Numbered from the stretch's first letter, positions 1 through 9,462 are shown. The stretch is 64,000 nt of DNA from Rhizobiales bacterium Ga0077545 (GCA_001464335.1 LNEV01000001.1:62001-126000), one strand, 5' to 3'. Notes: generated by a model not told the origin, from the letters alone. Numbers and translations are program-made.

Positions 1-189
1 GTCCGTGAAGTCCCACGAGCAGATCTTGCCCGGCTGTTCGCGTGCCACAGGTGATCGCCTTCCGAAGTCGAGCTTGGCCCGGTCACGCCGCTAGGGCGCC
101 ACGCACGCACCTCGGGGGCTCGGCGCGCGCGTCCGGTGTTTGGCGGATTGAAGCCCCCGGGGAGAGGCCCCAGTGCATCCGCCGGTGAA
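1..189. other. Left edge, no supported gene
   Basis: Nothing here can be called a gene. On the minus strand a reading frame is open from about base 90 to base 1 and runs off the window, so a truncated gene to the left is possible, but I do not recognise the about 30 residues. Confidence 0.3.
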
Positions 190-1389
190 TCAGGCCGCCA
201 GTTTCGTCGCGTTATGCGGATCGATCACGAACTTCTTGGGCGAGCCTTGGTCGAATATCCGGTACGCGTCGGGCGCGCGTTCGAGGGGTATGACCTCGAC
301 ATTTACGAGCTTCCCAAGGTACGGCATCCGATCCCAAAGGATTGCCATCATCAAATCGCGATTGTAGTGCATAATTGGCGCTTGGCCGGCTGAGATGTGA
401 GGCGACTTGATCCAAGCCTTGCCGAAGTCGATGCGATACCTCCCGGCCTTGGCATCCGCGTCGATAGCCTCAGAATCTCCCGCCGCATATATGCCGGGCG
501 CACCGATGGCGCCATTGGCGCGAACGACTTCGATCATGGAGTTGAGCACGGCGGCCGGATCCTCACCGGCACCGGGGCCGCTCCCGTGCGCTTCGAAACC
601 TACAGCATCGACCCCGCAATCCACTTCCCGTTGGCCGAGGATGGCTTCGATCTGGTCGGCGAGCGGCTGTGCGGAGGACACATTCACGGTCTCATACCCG
701 GCGTTCTTGACCAGCGCGAGACGCTCACTGTTCGTGTCGCCCACGATGATGCAGGACGCGCCAAGGAGATGGGCGGAGGCGGCAGCGCACCGGCCGACAG
801 GCCCTGCGCCCGCGATATACACCGTCGAACCTGGTTTGACGCCTGCCTGGATACAGCCGTGAAAGCCGGTCGGCAGAATGTCGGAGAGCAGGGTCAGATC
901 CTTAATCTTGGCCATCGCCTGCCCCTTATCGGGGAAGCGCAGCAGATTCCAATCGGCGAAAGGCACCATGAGGTAGTCGGACTGCCCACCTTGCCAGCCG
1001 CCGAGATTGAACCCGTAGGCGCCGCAATCTGCCTCGTCGTTGACGTTCATGCAGGTGTCGGTATGCCCCTCCTTGCAGTTGCGGCACCGACCACATGAAA
1101 CGTTAAAGGGGACCGAGCAAAGATCGCCCTTCTTGATGAAATGCACATCGGGTCCGGTCTCGATCACTTCGCCCGTCATCTCGTGGCCGAGCACCATGCC
1201 CGAGGGGGCTGGGAACCGGCCGCGATAGATATGCTGGTCGCTGCCACAGATGTTGGTGGTGACGATCTGCAGAATCGCTCCGTGAGGCGTCTTGTTGCCC
1301 TTGGGATCGACGAGTTTCGGATAGTCGAAGGTCCGAAGCTCGACCTTTTTCGGCCCCATATATGTGATGACGCGGTTACCTGATGCCAT
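190..1389 (-). CDS. fdhA: Glutathione-independent formaldehyde dehydrogenase (zinc-type)
   Basis: A 399-residue zinc-dependent medium-chain dehydrogenase, predicted to oxidise formaldehyde to formate with NAD and no thiol cofactor in the cytoplasm. Visible catalytic zinc ligands are C48 (ICGSD), H69 (GHE) and D170. The structural zinc site is C99, C102, C105 and C113. The Rossmann motif GAGPVG lies near 195-200. Spacing and length match the Pseudomonas putida-type enzyme rather than the glutathione-dependent class III family. The start ATG follows a purine-rich stretch. The minus-strand ABM gene at 1455-1754 lies 65 bp upstream and may be co-transcribed. Formaldehyde could come from demethylation in neighbouring catabolic pathways, but that is inference. 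Related members act as other aldehyde dismutases, so the exact substrate is less certain than the family. Confidence 0.92.
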   Translation of the reverse strand: MASGNRVITYMGPKKVELRTFDYPKLVDPKGNKTPHGAILQIVTTNICGSDQHIYRGRFPAPSGMVLGHEMTGEVIETGPDVHFIKKGDLCSVPFNVSCGRCRNCKEGHTDTCMNVNDEADCGAYGFNLGGWQGGQSDYLMVPFADWNLLRFPDKGQAMAKIKDLTLLSDILPTGFHGCIQAGVKPGSTVYIAGAGPVGRCAAASAHLLGASCIIVGDTNSERLALVKNAGYETVNVSSAQPLADQIEAILGQREVDCGVDAVGFEAHGSGPGAGEDPAAVLNSMIEVVRANGAIGAPGIYAAGDSEAIDADAKAGRYRIDFGKAWIKSPHISAGQAPIMHYNRDLMMAILWDRMPYLGKLVNVEVIPLERAPDAYRIFDQGSPKKFVIDPHNATKLAA

Positions 1390-1454
1390 GGCTGTTTCCC
1401 TTCCTTCGTAGCTTTATGGACACGGTTGATTTCAGTGTTCCCCTTGGCGAGGCG

Positions 1455-1754
1455 TCAGGGCAGCTTCGCCGCGAGCACGTCGAGCTTTTCAATTTGGGGG
1501 GCCGAGGCGAAAAGTTCGGGCGTCTTTTCCATCAAGGCCGCCGCCATGACGCCGGAGAGGTGCGCTTGCCGTCCCGCTTCATCGGGAAAAACGTCGAAGA
1601 TTCCGAACGTCGAGGGCCCCATGCGGAAGCCGAACCACGCCATGGTTCTCGGCTCGTTTTGAATGATCGGCAGGCCGTTTCCCAGAAACGTCTCTACCTG
1701 CGCTTCCTTTCCGGGCTTGGCTACGATGGTGACGAGAAGTGCAAACTTGACCAT
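1455..1754 (-). CDS. Antibiotic biosynthesis monooxygenase (ABM) domain protein
   Basis: A 99-residue protein with the single-domain ABM/quinol monooxygenase fold: an N-terminal strand (KFALLVTIVAKPG), a central FGIFDVFPDEAGRQAHLSG segment and a C-terminal strand. Such small proteins are cofactor-free monooxygenases or dimeric stress proteins in the cytoplasm. It lies upstream of the formaldehyde dehydrogenase on the same strand, so the pair may be one transcript. No catalytic residue can be assigned, and the substrate is unknown. Confidence 0.75.
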   Translation of the reverse strand: MVKFALLVTIVAKPGKEAQVETFLGNGLPIIQNEPRTMAWFGFRMGPSTFGIFDVFPDEAGRQAHLSGVMAAALMEKTPELFASAPQIEKLDVLAAKLP

Positions 1755-2355
1755 TTGCTCATTCCTATTGGGGAGCCTTCATAAGGCCTCACGCAGGTGG
1801 GCGGCGCCCTGACGATCGTCAGTTTCGCGAACTGCTTTTTGGCGCTCGTCGATCCGGCCGGAAGCGGCTATGCGGCTCGGCTCAAAATTCGTTCCGGCGG
1901 AATGCGGGCGTTCTCAGCGTTTGTTCAGGGGCAGAAACGGACCTTGATATCAGGTCGGGTCAAGTCCTAAAAATTTATCGAAATGTAACTACATGAAAAG
2001 CTGCTACGATCCGCTGACGTCCAGCGTAGTGCCCATAGCCGAGCGCGTCCGCCAGCATGCCCGCGATCAATGAGCGGACAAGATACACGGCGAGCTGCGC
2101 GGAGCGAGAATGGTGAAATCCGTGCCCGGCTGATCGGACGGGGCGTACGGCTTTCGCGGTCCGGCCAATCGGATCGTTCTCGCGCATGGCGGAGGCGGCG
2201 ATAAGGGGCATCAACGAAAAAATGGCGACGGTGCGGATCGTCGTGGTCCAGCCGACATTCATACAGAATAAGGCTGGGAACCACGATGCGCGACGTGTTG
2301 GGGGAATGGAGGCGAGGGTCGCCGACCGGTCGGATGACCTTCCGCTTGGCGAACG

Positions 2356-2470
2356 TAAAGAGGCCATTCTTGTCGTCGAGGACGAGGCGGTGGTGCGCCA
2401 GTTCGCCATCGGGGATTTAACAGAACCGAGTGCCGCCGCGGACGGCGCAAAGCCTGCATTGCAGCTCCTC
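2356..2470 (+). pseudogene. Response-regulator receiver fragment
   Basis: The translation EAILVVEDEAVVRQF, followed soon by AADGAKPALQLL, matches the start of a receiver domain (acidic pocket residues and the Ala-Asp-Gly helix region). The stretch between them is shorter than in an intact domain, and the phospho-acceptor half is missing. It is best read as a remnant with an internal deletion. Confidence 0.45.
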
Positions 2471-2796
2471 TACGCTTATTCCCGCGGGTTCGGGTGATCG
2501 ACCCATCATCCGTTGAAGGCCCTCGGCATGGTACGCGCGGGAAGGCGCTGTTCGTCCGCAGGCTTATGAAGCGCAACTGCACGAATGTATGTACCGATAA
2601 TTCGTATCTTCCATGTCGTCGCTGTCGAGTAGATGCTGACGGTGAATATCGTAGGCGGACGGGAGACAAAGATGCTCGGTGTGCCGTCGGCTCCCCGTCA
2701 TCCATATCTAGCGGGTGGCGGGCCGAAGTGATCAGTTCATCTAAAAGCTGAGAAGTCCTTGAAGCCGAAGGCGGTTGTCGCTGACATAGGCGGCGA

Positions 2797-2834
2797 GTGC
2801 GTATATCGGCGACCGAAGTCACCGATATACGCAC
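2797..2834. repeat. 13-bp perfect inverted repeat
   Basis: The arms GTGCGTATATCGG (2797-2809) and CCGATATACGCAC (2822-2834) are perfect complements around a 12-base loop. No T-tract follows and no intact gene is adjacent. It could be an operator or a mobile-element end left in decayed DNA. Confidence 0.6.
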
Positions 2835-3674
2835 GGCGCGATGGAAAGCTCCAATTTTTGAAGCGCAATCACTGTATGTGTCCAATCCATCTATGCTGGT
2901 TCACCTACGTTAGGCGCGCGCGAGCAATGACGATGTCAGGAACGATTGCCACGAAATTTACGTACAACGAGGGTCAAAGGCTGGATACGGGCGATCTGGC
3001 GCGGACGGAAAAGTACGCGCATCTTGAATCTGTTGTTTCTTAGGCAATAGCCGGCCATCGACTTAAAGGCGCTCGTCAAATCAGTTTTCGGACGTCCGAC
3101 TCGAGGCATTGGCGAGATGCTCCACGACGGGGACGTTAACGCTTGCGCGACCGAATCGCGTTGTCCGACGTGCCGGCCCAGTCGAGCGCATTTGAATGGT
3201 GCTTACGGAACGCAATCCAAAAGCATACAGATGATGACCGACCCGCCAGCACATATAGAGAGCTTTGATGCACCTACGTTTAGCATGTTTGCGGCCGACT
3301 GCACCGATATCTCGGGGTTTCGGGGCAGTTGCTGCGCTACGACGAGCTCGGCCTCAGGGATTTCGGCTGTCCTCCATGCTGGTCACTATCCCGCCGCACA
3401 GCGCCCTGCAAAGCGAAGTGCCGACATGTCGAGCGGCGCCGGCAAATAATCAGAGCAGGGCCATACAGCTATCGTGCCGTCTTCGCGTCACTGATCTGGT
3501 AAAAGGCCCGACGTCAAATTAACACTTAGCGGACGGTCCTGCGGTAGCGCCGACGACACCGGATGTGCAAAGTGGTGTTTTCGCGCGTATGGGTGCATGC
3601 GGTGTCGAATTCCCGTCGAAAGCATTTGGGTGACCGCAGATGGATTCGTTGGACCTCCAATTAGGGAATTGCGG

Positions 3675-4367
3675 ATGACCGCCTCTACTGAAAGCAGCTC
3701 CCAGAAGTCGCCCGAGAAGGCGTACGCTTATATCAAGGAAAAGATTATCGACTTGGAGTTAGCGCCCGGTCGGAAGCTTCGGTCCCAGGTTTTAGCAGAA
3801 GAATTGGCGCTCAGCCGCACGCCCGTGCGAGAAGCCCTCGGCCGACTAGAACAAGAGGGGCTCGTTCGTCGCGACGCCGGGTGGGGTTATGTCGTTCGTG
3901 GAATGACGTTCAAGGAAATCTTCGAGCTGTTCAAGATTAGGGAATCACTTGAGGTTCTTGCCGCTACGGAGGCTTTGACTTTCATTGACCCGGAGAAGCT
4001 AAAGAACCTAAAGGCGATCTTGGAAAAGTCGGCCAAAGCTCTGAAGGCTGATAAGCGGGTGCAGTTCCGTTTGCTTAGCCGCGAATTTCACATGACGCTG
4101 GCCTCATATAGCAACAACGATCTGCTGAACGAAATTCTGGTTTCCATAAACGACCGCGTAAGGCTTGTCGCGGCTATGCAACTCGATCTCCGCACTGAGC
4201 GCGCGGACGAAATTCTCAACGACAACCGTGCGATCTTGAACGCCCTTGAGAGCGGGAATGCCGAGGCCGTGCGTCTCGCGATTCTGCACCACATCGGCAA
4301 TGCCCGAAGCAGTCTGTTAAAATCCGCAGGCATGTCGCCATCGACGTTCGCACCCACGAGCCTTTAG
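3675..4367 (+). CDS. GntR-family transcriptional regulator (FCD domain)
   Basis: About 230 residues. The N-terminal winged helix carries the LALSRTPVREALGRLEQEGLV recognition region in two overlapping parts (SRTPVREALGRL, then EQEGLV). The C-terminal FCD ligand domain shows FKIRESLEVLAA, REFHMTL (likely metal-ligand His) and ILHHIGN. An in-frame start 78 bases upstream exists, but the residues it adds are unlike family N-termini. The ATG at 3675 is preceded by TAGGGA, so I prefer it. The gene sits 320 bp upstream of an ABC importer on the same strand. ATTG-N4-CAAT palindromes in front of both binding-protein genes nearby are good candidates for its operators. The ligand is probably the transported compound or a catabolite (inference). 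Confidence 0.88.
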   Translation: MTASTESSSQKSPEKAYAYIKEKIIDLELAPGRKLRSQVLAEELALSRTPVREALGRLEQEGLVRRDAGWGYVVRGMTFKEIFELFKIRESLEVLAATEALTFIDPEKLKNLKAILEKSAKALKADKRVQFRLLSREFHMTLASYSNNDLLNEILVSINDRVRLVAAMQLDLRTERADEILNDNRAILNALESGNAEAVRLAILHHIGNARSSLLKSAGMSPSTFAPTSL

Positions 4368-4687
4368 CTCAAATGACGGGCGCCCGGCGCTCATTCCTTG
4401 TGCAGATCCCGGCAACCTAAAGCGCGAAGCATCACCGCTATTCGCGCAATTTCGGCTTTAGCGCATGTGTTCCGCTGCATCGAAGCTTTGCCTTCGAACG
4501 GCGAAAATTTGGGCTGATGGCTCGCTTGACATGCCGGAAATAAAGGATCCAAATTGAATTCAATAAAGCCTGAGTAACTCCACGGAGCAGCTAGAGTCGA
4601 ATAGGGATCGATGATCCCATCCTCGCCCAACAAACTCCCTGACGCTGAACGAAGTGAATCCTTAAGGGCTGGCAAAGGAGAACGAAG
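4368..4687. promoter_or_regulatory. Leader of the first ABC importer operon
   Basis: A 320-bp non-coding stretch between the GntR gene and the ABC operon. It contains the operator-like palindrome at 4547-4565 and ends with AAAGGAG, a strong ribosome-binding site before the ATG at 4688. No convincing coding potential was seen. Confidence 0.5.
4547..4565. promoter_or_regulatory. Candidate GntR/FCD operator, site 1
   Basis: The sequence ATCCAAATTGAATTCAATA contains the perfect 12-bp palindrome ATTGAATTCAAT (4553-4564). It matches 17 of 19 bases of the element at 10510-10528 in front of the paralogous binding-protein gene. Repetition before two co-functional genes and dyad symmetry support an operator. 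The regulator at 3675-4367 is the likely ligand. Confidence 0.6.
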
Positions 4688-5659
4688 ATGAAAAGGGTCC
4701 ATCTGCGACAACTTACAGTGGCGCTTGGCCTTCTCGCATTGGGCGGGTTGCTGCCGATCTCGGCTCATGCCGAGGAAAAAACATTGCGACTGTCCCACAC
4801 GCTGGGCCTCTACATGGCGCCACTTTTCGTGGCTGTCGAGAAGGGCTGGCTCGACCAGGCGTTGGCGGAGGTCGGCTACACACTCGAACGGCGTGTTGTC
4901 GAATCGGGTCCGGTTACGACGGAAGCGATGGCGGCCAACAAGGTAGATGTCGGCCAAGTCGGCCTATCAGTCATTGTGACAACGATTGGCCGAGGTTTAC
5001 CCGCCAAGATCATCCTCAATAGCGGCATCGCCGGCGAAGGGGTGATTGTCCGCGCCGATTCTGACTTTAAGAGCCTCGCCGATCTTAAAGGCAAGACTAT
5101 CGCGATCCCCGGTAAAGGCACGATGCCCGATTTCGTCGTCCGCATAGGCCTCGAGAAGGCGGGTCTCGATCCGGCTAAGGATGTGAGGTTCGTCGAGGTT
5201 GCCCCGCCTGACCAGAAGCAGGCGCTGTTCGGTTCGCTTGTCGATGCGATGGTAGCTTGGGAGCCACTGGCTAGCGACGCAATCCGGTCCGGTGGACGTA
5301 TGCTTGCGTACGGGCAGGACATCTATCCAGATCACCAGCACGACACCATCGCGGCGACTGATCTGGCGCTGAAGAACCATCCTGACGCCCTGCAGGCATT
5401 CGCGAAAACCTTCCTCCGCGCCCAATCTTGGATGAAGGACAATCCGGTGGAAGCGAAGGAAATAGCGGTGAAATATACGGGCATGGCCGCGCCCACGATC
5501 GATGCGGCGTGGGGGAATATTCTCCGCGAGCCCAACGGAATTCCAAGCCTAGAATCCACGCAAGCATTTGCCGACTTCCTGTCGAAATGGGGCTACGTGA
5601 AGACGAAGATCGATGCCAAGTCAATCATCGATGCCAGGTTCGTTCGCGAACACCAATAG
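4688..5659 (+). CDS. ABC transporter substrate-binding protein (NitT/TauT, SsuA-like)
   Basis: A 323-residue periplasmic binding protein. It has a Sec signal peptide (positive MKRVHLR, hydrophobic core, cleavage near ISAHA-EE, about residue 29) and an NMT1/SsuA-like fold with GIAGEGVIVRADS, LADLKGKTIAIPGKG and the DQKQALFGSLVDAMVAWEP segment typical of this family. A strong ribosome-binding site (AAGGAGAACGAAG) precedes the ATG. It heads an operon with an ATPase (72 bp downstream) and a permease. It is clearly paralogous to the protein at 10565-11533 (long identical stretches such as GIAGEGVIVRADS). Family members bind sulfonates, nitrate, pyrimidine precursors or aromatic acids; the ligand here is unknown. 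Confidence 0.88.
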   Translation: MKRVHLRQLTVALGLLALGGLLPISAHAEEKTLRLSHTLGLYMAPLFVAVEKGWLDQALAEVGYTLERRVVESGPVTTEAMAANKVDVGQVGLSVIVTTIGRGLPAKIILNSGIAGEGVIVRADSDFKSLADLKGKTIAIPGKGTMPDFVVRIGLEKAGLDPAKDVRFVEVAPPDQKQALFGSLVDAMVAWEPLASDAIRSGGRMLAYGQDIYPDHQHDTIAATDLALKNHPDALQAFAKTFLRAQSWMKDNPVEAKEIAVKYTGMAAPTIDAAWGNILREPNGIPSLESTQAFADFLSKWGYVKTKIDAKSIIDARFVREHQ

Positions 5660-5730
5660 CATCGCGCCAGCGCCAAGCGCCTGGGGAGCATGCTGCTGCA
5701 AATCGTGTCTAATCGCAGAGGCCGTGAGAT

Positions 5731-6510
5731 ATGAATGCCTTCCTCTCCGCTAAGGACGTATCGAGGATTTTTCCCTCGCGACAGAAGGGCAAGCCGCCGT
5801 TTCTAGCGGCGGACCAAGTGTCATTCGACGTTAAAGAAAACGAGTTCGTCAGTATCCTCGGACCGAGCGGCTGCGGCAAATCGACGATACTTACGATCAT
5901 CGGTGGATTCGACTCGCCCAGTTCCGGAGAGATTTCACTCCGCGGCAAACGGATTTCTGGGCCCTCGAAGGATCGGGGATTCGTATTTCAGTCCGACGCC
6001 CTATTCCATTGGCTGACGGTTGAAGAGAATGTTGGCTATGGACTGAAGATCCAAGGTTACCCCGCCGCAAAACGCAAAGAGATCGTGGAGCACAACCTCC
6101 AGCTCGTCGGTCTCACAAAATTCCGTAACGCCTCTCCGGGCCAGCTGTCAGGTGGCATGCGCCAACGAGCGGCGATTGCACGATCGCTTGCGACTGATCC
6201 GTCAATCCTTCTGCTTGACGAGCCATTCGGCGCGCTAGACGTACTTACACGGAAGACCATGCAGGACGAACTCGCCCTCATCTGGGAGAAGACCCAAAAG
6301 ACCGTTGTAATGGTGACCCACTCGATCGAGGAAGCAGTGCTGTTGAGCGACCGTATTCTCATCATGACATGTTCCCCGGGGAGAATTCGTGAGGAGATTG
6401 TCGTCGGATTGCCGCGGCCCCGCTCGCCGCGCGATCCGGCTTTCCGGAAGCTCGAACTACACATTACGGATCTCATTATGCAGGAGCTGAGACAGGCTGG
6501 CGCGTCCTGA
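5731..6510 (+). CDS. ABC transporter ATP-binding protein (NitT/TauT type)
   Basis: A 259-residue ABC ATPase that energises import with the adjacent permease at the inner membrane. Walker A is GPSGCGKST, the Q-loop is FVFQSDALF, the signature is LSGGMRQR, Walker B is [11 protein letters not shown], and the H-loop is VMVTHS. Length and the extended N-terminal strand fit the SsuB/TauB group. It is the second gene of the operon, and the permease start follows within 10 bp, so translation is probably coupled. Confidence 0.92.
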   Translation: MNAFLSAKDVSRIFPSRQKGKPPFLAADQVSFDVKENEFVSILGPSGCGKSTILTIIGGFDSPSSGEISLRGKRISGPSKDRGFVFQSDALFHWLTVEENVGYGLKIQGYPAAKRKEIVEHNLQLVGLTKFRNASPGQLSGGMRQRAAIARSLATDPSILLLDEPFGALDVLTRKTMQDELALIWEKTQKTVVMVTHSIEEAVLLSDRILIMTCSPGRIREEIVVGLPRPRSPRDPAFRKLELHITDLIMQELRQAGAS

Positions 6511-6517
6511 GTCGCGG

Positions 6518-7342
6518 GTGAAACTCAACCTTCTCGATATTCTTCAGGTGTTTGCGATGTCCAAAATTCCCCTGCGCGGCGCTGTTTCCATCGTGCTGCT
6601 AATCGCTGTTTGGTGGCTGGTCACAAGCGGTCTCCAGCTCTTTAGCGCCCTCGTTCTTCCACCTCCCGAGGCAGTTTTTTCAGCCGCCATGACGCTGCTT
6701 TTCGATCCAGACCTGTCGCTTTTCTCCGGCGGGATCTACAACGGGAGCCTACTCGGACATGCTGTGATTAGCACTGGGCGCGTGCTGCTTGGGTTTGGGC
6801 TGGCCGTGGTGTTGGCAGTCCCGATCGGTGTGCTGATTGCGCGGAGCCCGAAGCTGGAACCATATGTGGATCCGGTGCTTCAGGTGTTCCGTCCAATACC
6901 GCCAATCGCATGGACGCCCTTGGCAATCCTCTGGTTCGGAATCGGCCTCGAGTCGATCACGTTCCTTATCTGCCTCGGCGCCTTTTGGCCTATGTTGCTC
7001 AACACGATCTCCGGCATCCGTGAGGTGCCACCCATTCTCGGGCGCGCGGCGGCAAGCCTTGGGGCCAACCGCCGTCAGGTTCTTTTCACCGCAGTTTTGC
7101 CTGCTGCGGTGCCGTTTCTCTTCACCGGCCTGCGTTTATCCTTTGGAGCGGCTTGGACTACCATCGTTGCGGCGGAGCTGATCGCCGCGAGCGAAGGTCT
7201 TGGCTATTTAATAATGAATGCTCGACGCATCTTGGCGGCACCGGACGTTATCGTCGGCATGTTGACGATCGGCTTTCTCGGACTTGTCTTCGATTATCTT
7301 TTCCGAGCCATAGAGAAACGACTGTACGCACGAATTGCATGA
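6518..7342 (+). CDS. ABC transporter permease (NitT/TauT, SsuC-like)
   Basis: A 274-residue inner-membrane permease with about six hydrophobic segments and the cytoplasmic EAA loop (AAASLGANRRQVLFTAVLP). I keep the GTG start at 6518 because it keeps spacing to the ATPase stop short, although an ATG at 6557 is also possible. It is the last gene of the operon, followed at once by a strong bidirectional terminator. It probably serves the binding protein at 4688 and may also serve the orphan paralogue at 10565. Confidence 0.9.
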   Translation: MKLNLLDILQVFAMSKIPLRGAVSIVLLIAVWWLVTSGLQLFSALVLPPPEAVFSAAMTLLFDPDLSLFSGGIYNGSLLGHAVISTGRVLLGFGLAVVLAVPIGVLIARSPKLEPYVDPVLQVFRPIPPIAWTPLAILWFGIGLESITFLICLGAFWPMLLNTISGIREVPPILGRAAASLGANRRQVLFTAVLPAAVPFLFTGLRLSFGAAWTTIVAAELIAASEGLGYLIMNARRILAAPDVIVGMLTIGFLGLVFDYLFRAIEKRLYARIA

Positions 7343-7353
7343 TCAGATAATTA

Positions 7354-7393
7354 AAACGGCCGCCCCTAAGCAGGGACGGCCGTTTCGTTTTCG
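7354..7393. terminator. Bidirectional intrinsic terminator
   Basis: Arms AAACGGCCG (7354-7362) and CGGCCGTTT (7377-7385) pair perfectly, with four more inner pairs around an AAGC loop, followed by TTTCGTTTT. It lies between the permease stop and the stop of the convergent amidase gene, so it can serve both strands. Confidence 0.85.
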
Positions 7394-7406
7394 CAGATGA
7401 CGCCGA

Positions 7407-8777
7407 CTACTGTCCCGCGATCCGCTCCCAAGGACACCCTGCCTCGAACACTGCAGCGAGATCGAGAAGGGTATCCTCGCTGCCAACGGGCCCCACCATC
7501 TGGAGTCCGGACGGAAGAGCGCCAACTTCACGCGGCGCGGGAACGACGATGGCCGGGAGTCCAGCCAGATTTACGGCGACCGAGAACACGCCCGCCGCGC
7601 GGGGGCTTGCCGGCTTACCATCGATGATTTTCGCATAGGGCTCATCGATGGGCCATGGAAGGCAGGCGGCAGATGGAGTCACCACCGCGTCCCAGAACTC
7701 GACAGCGGCCTGCACGCGTGAGCGGAATTCCGCCAGACGATCTAGCGCCCTCAGATAGTCTGTGGCGCTCAATTGCAGGCCATCGGCGACTTCGCCGGCG
7801 ATTCCCGGCGTCACCCGGTTGGCCCAGTCCTCGAAAGTGGTCACCACCCGCGCGATTCCAGAGGCAACGATAGAATTGAAGATCGGCCCGACTTCGTCCG
7901 AACTCCACAGCGGTTCAATGATGTCCACGGAGTGACCAAACTCGCGAAGGGCGGCGCAAGCGGCATCGAAAGATCGCGAGACCGCGGGATCGACCGGTGA
8001 TGTACCGACCGACCTGAACGCGGCGATCCGCATTCCATCGCGGTATTTGCTTGGGGCTCCTGGCGCCGCCATCACTTTGAAGATCTCTTTCAGATCAGCG
8101 ACGGAGCGGGCCATCGGGCCGACGACCTGGAAATCATGTGCAAGCGCGGGGAAGCCGAAGCGGCGAGGGACCCGCCCAAGGCCGGGCTTCAATCCCGCTA
8201 CGCCGCTATAGCCCGCTGGCCGGCGGATCGATCCCCCGGCATCCGTGCCGATAGATAGGGGACCAAATCCGGAGGCGACCGAAGCCGCAGAACCTCCGCT
8301 CGATCCTCCGGGTGAACGATCCGGGGACCAAGGATTTGCTGTGGCACCGAACAGGAGATTGTTGGTGTGCCCTGCCATTGCTAGTTCGGGCGTGTTGGTT
8401 TTGCCGACGATAACGCAGCCTGCCTCCCGGAGCCGGGCGACCGGTAGATCGTCTTGCGGTGCGATGAAGTCGGCGAATAATTTGCTGCCCCAAGTTGTAC
8501 GCAGTCCGTCGACGAAGAGGTTGTCCTTCACCGTCAGAGGTACACCGTCAAGCGGACTAAGAAAGTTCCCTGCGCGCCAGCGTAGGGCCGAAGAGCGCGC
8601 CGCGTTACGGGCTCCGTTAAGATCAATTGTAACGATCGCATTGATCTGCGGGTTCAGGGCTTCAATGCGCTCGAGCACTGCTTCGAGCGCATCTGCAGGG
8701 TTTGTGGCTCCCGAGCGATAGGCAGCGGCGAGCTCAGTCGCCGTCAGCGCCCATAAGGGTACGGACGGATCATTCAT
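7407..8777 (-). CDS. Amidase signature family hydrolase
   Basis: A 456-residue amidase-signature enzyme. The Ser-cisSer-Lys triad is visible: K84 (TVKDN), S159 in the Gly/Ser-rich SPGGSSGGSAA stretch and the nucleophile S183 in GTDAGGSIRRPA. It should hydrolyse a C-N amide bond in the cytoplasm. A longer form would start at a TTG at 8789. The ATG at 8777 overlaps the upstream cyclase stop by eight bases (ATGAATGA), typical of translational coupling, so I chose it. It is the last gene of the minus-strand operon SDR-cyclase-amidase. With the cyclase-like hydrolase it suggests stepwise opening and deamidation of a cyclic or acylated nitrogen compound (inference). Confidence 0.9.
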   Translation of the reverse strand: MNDPSVPLWALTATELAAAYRSGATNPADALEAVLERIEALNPQINAIVTIDLNGARNAARSSALRWRAGNFLSPLDGVPLTVKDNLFVDGLRTTWGSKLFADFIAPQDDLPVARLREAGCVIVGKTNTPELAMAGHTNNLLFGATANPWSPDRSPGGSSGGSAASVASGFGPLSIGTDAGGSIRRPAGYSGVAGLKPGLGRVPRRFGFPALAHDFQVVGPMARSVADLKEIFKVMAAPGAPSKYRDGMRIAAFRSVGTSPVDPAVSRSFDAACAALREFGHSVDIIEPLWSSDEVGPIFNSIVASGIARVVTTFEDWANRVTPGIAGEVADGLQLSATDYLRALDRLAEFRSRVQAAVEFWDAVVTPSAACLPWPIDEPYAKIIDGKPASPRAAGVFSVAVNLAGLPAIVVPAPREVGALPSGLQMVGPVGSEDTLLDLAAVFEAGCPWERIAGQ

Positions 8778-9462
8778 CAAGCACGGCAACCGCGCGAATG
8801 GGACTGGCGCTTCCTCCCATGATCTTCAGCGGAAAGCCGATGAAGCGGAACCGCCCCTTCCCGATGAGCTGCCCCATGTTTCGCAGACATTCCATGTGAG
8901 TAAAGTTCATGTCGCGGCAGACGTGGTGTACTTCGAAATTGTTGCGGCCTGGTCGGCCGGGACTGACGGCCTCGACGCCGAACATCGCGATGCCCTTCTC
9001 GCCAAGCCAGGTCGCTGACGCTTTAGTTAGGCCGGGAAAATCCGTCAGATAGGCGTCGGTGCCAAACGTCCGGTCGTGGAAATCCATATGTAGTAGAACG
9101 GTATCGCCAGCCTTGATCTCCACTCCGGCAGCGGCCACGGCGGCCTCCAAGTCCTCGACGCTGATATCGCTCTTGAGTGGCTTGTGGGAGAGATCGAGGC
9201 AGACAGCTTCGGTGTAAAAATTCTCGAGGGGCATTTCGCCAATCGATTTGGCACCCGGCCTGTCGTCGAAATGTACCGGCGCATCGACGTGCGTGCCCGA
9301 ATGGTCGCCCAGACTGAGCAGCATGATCTGGGTCGAGAATTCGTAGCCCTCGTCAAAACGTCGCTCGTCATGCCCGGTAAATACCGAAACGTTGACGACC
9401 GGGTGGTTGGGGAGCCTCTGCATCTTATGGGTGACGTCGCGGCTGAGATCGATCAGCTTCAT
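8770..9462 (-). CDS. Cyclase/kynurenine-formamidase-like metal hydrolase
   Basis: A 230-residue cyclase-family protein, the fold shared by bacterial kynurenine formamidase and isatin hydrolase. The metal motif HSGTHVDAPVHF places H54, H58, D60 and H64. The C-terminal HHVCRDMNFTHMECL segment completes the site. These manganese or zinc enzymes hydrolyse formamides, cyclic imides or lactams. It is the middle gene of the operon: it starts 57 bp after the SDR stop and overlaps the amidase start. No tryptophan-pathway genes are nearby, so kynurenine formamidase itself is not supported. Confidence 0.88.
   Translation of the reverse strand: MKLIDLSRDVTHKMQRLPNHPVVNVSVFTGHDERRFDEGYEFSTQIMLLSLGDHSGTHVDAPVHFDDRPGAKSIGEMPLENFYTEAVCLDLSHKPLKSDISVEDLEAAVAAAGVEIKAGDTVLLHMDFHDRTFGTDAYLTDFPGLTKASATWLGEKGIAMFGVEAVSPGRPGRNNFEVHHVCRDMNFTHMECLRNMGQLIGKGRFRFIGFPLKIMGGSASPIRAVAVLDE

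Larger units (their letters stand above)
1755..3674. other. Degraded intergenic region (about 1.9 kb)
   Basis: No intact gene is supported. Open frames on both strands overlap, have Arg/Ser-rich composition and lack family motifs. A response-regulator-like scrap (2356-2470) and a 13-bp inverted repeat (2797-2834) stand out. The minus-strand frame over 1975-2409 has a hydrophobic stretch near its middle, but I do not recognise it. The region looks like decayed coding DNA. Confidence 0.55.

Noticed and set aside
1-90. A minus-strand frame running off the left edge with a GKICSWDFTD-like ending
   Set aside because: Only about 30 residues are visible and no family can be assigned.
8770-9462. Kynurenine formamidase
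   Set aside because: Fold match only; no tryptophan or kynurenine genes are nearby.
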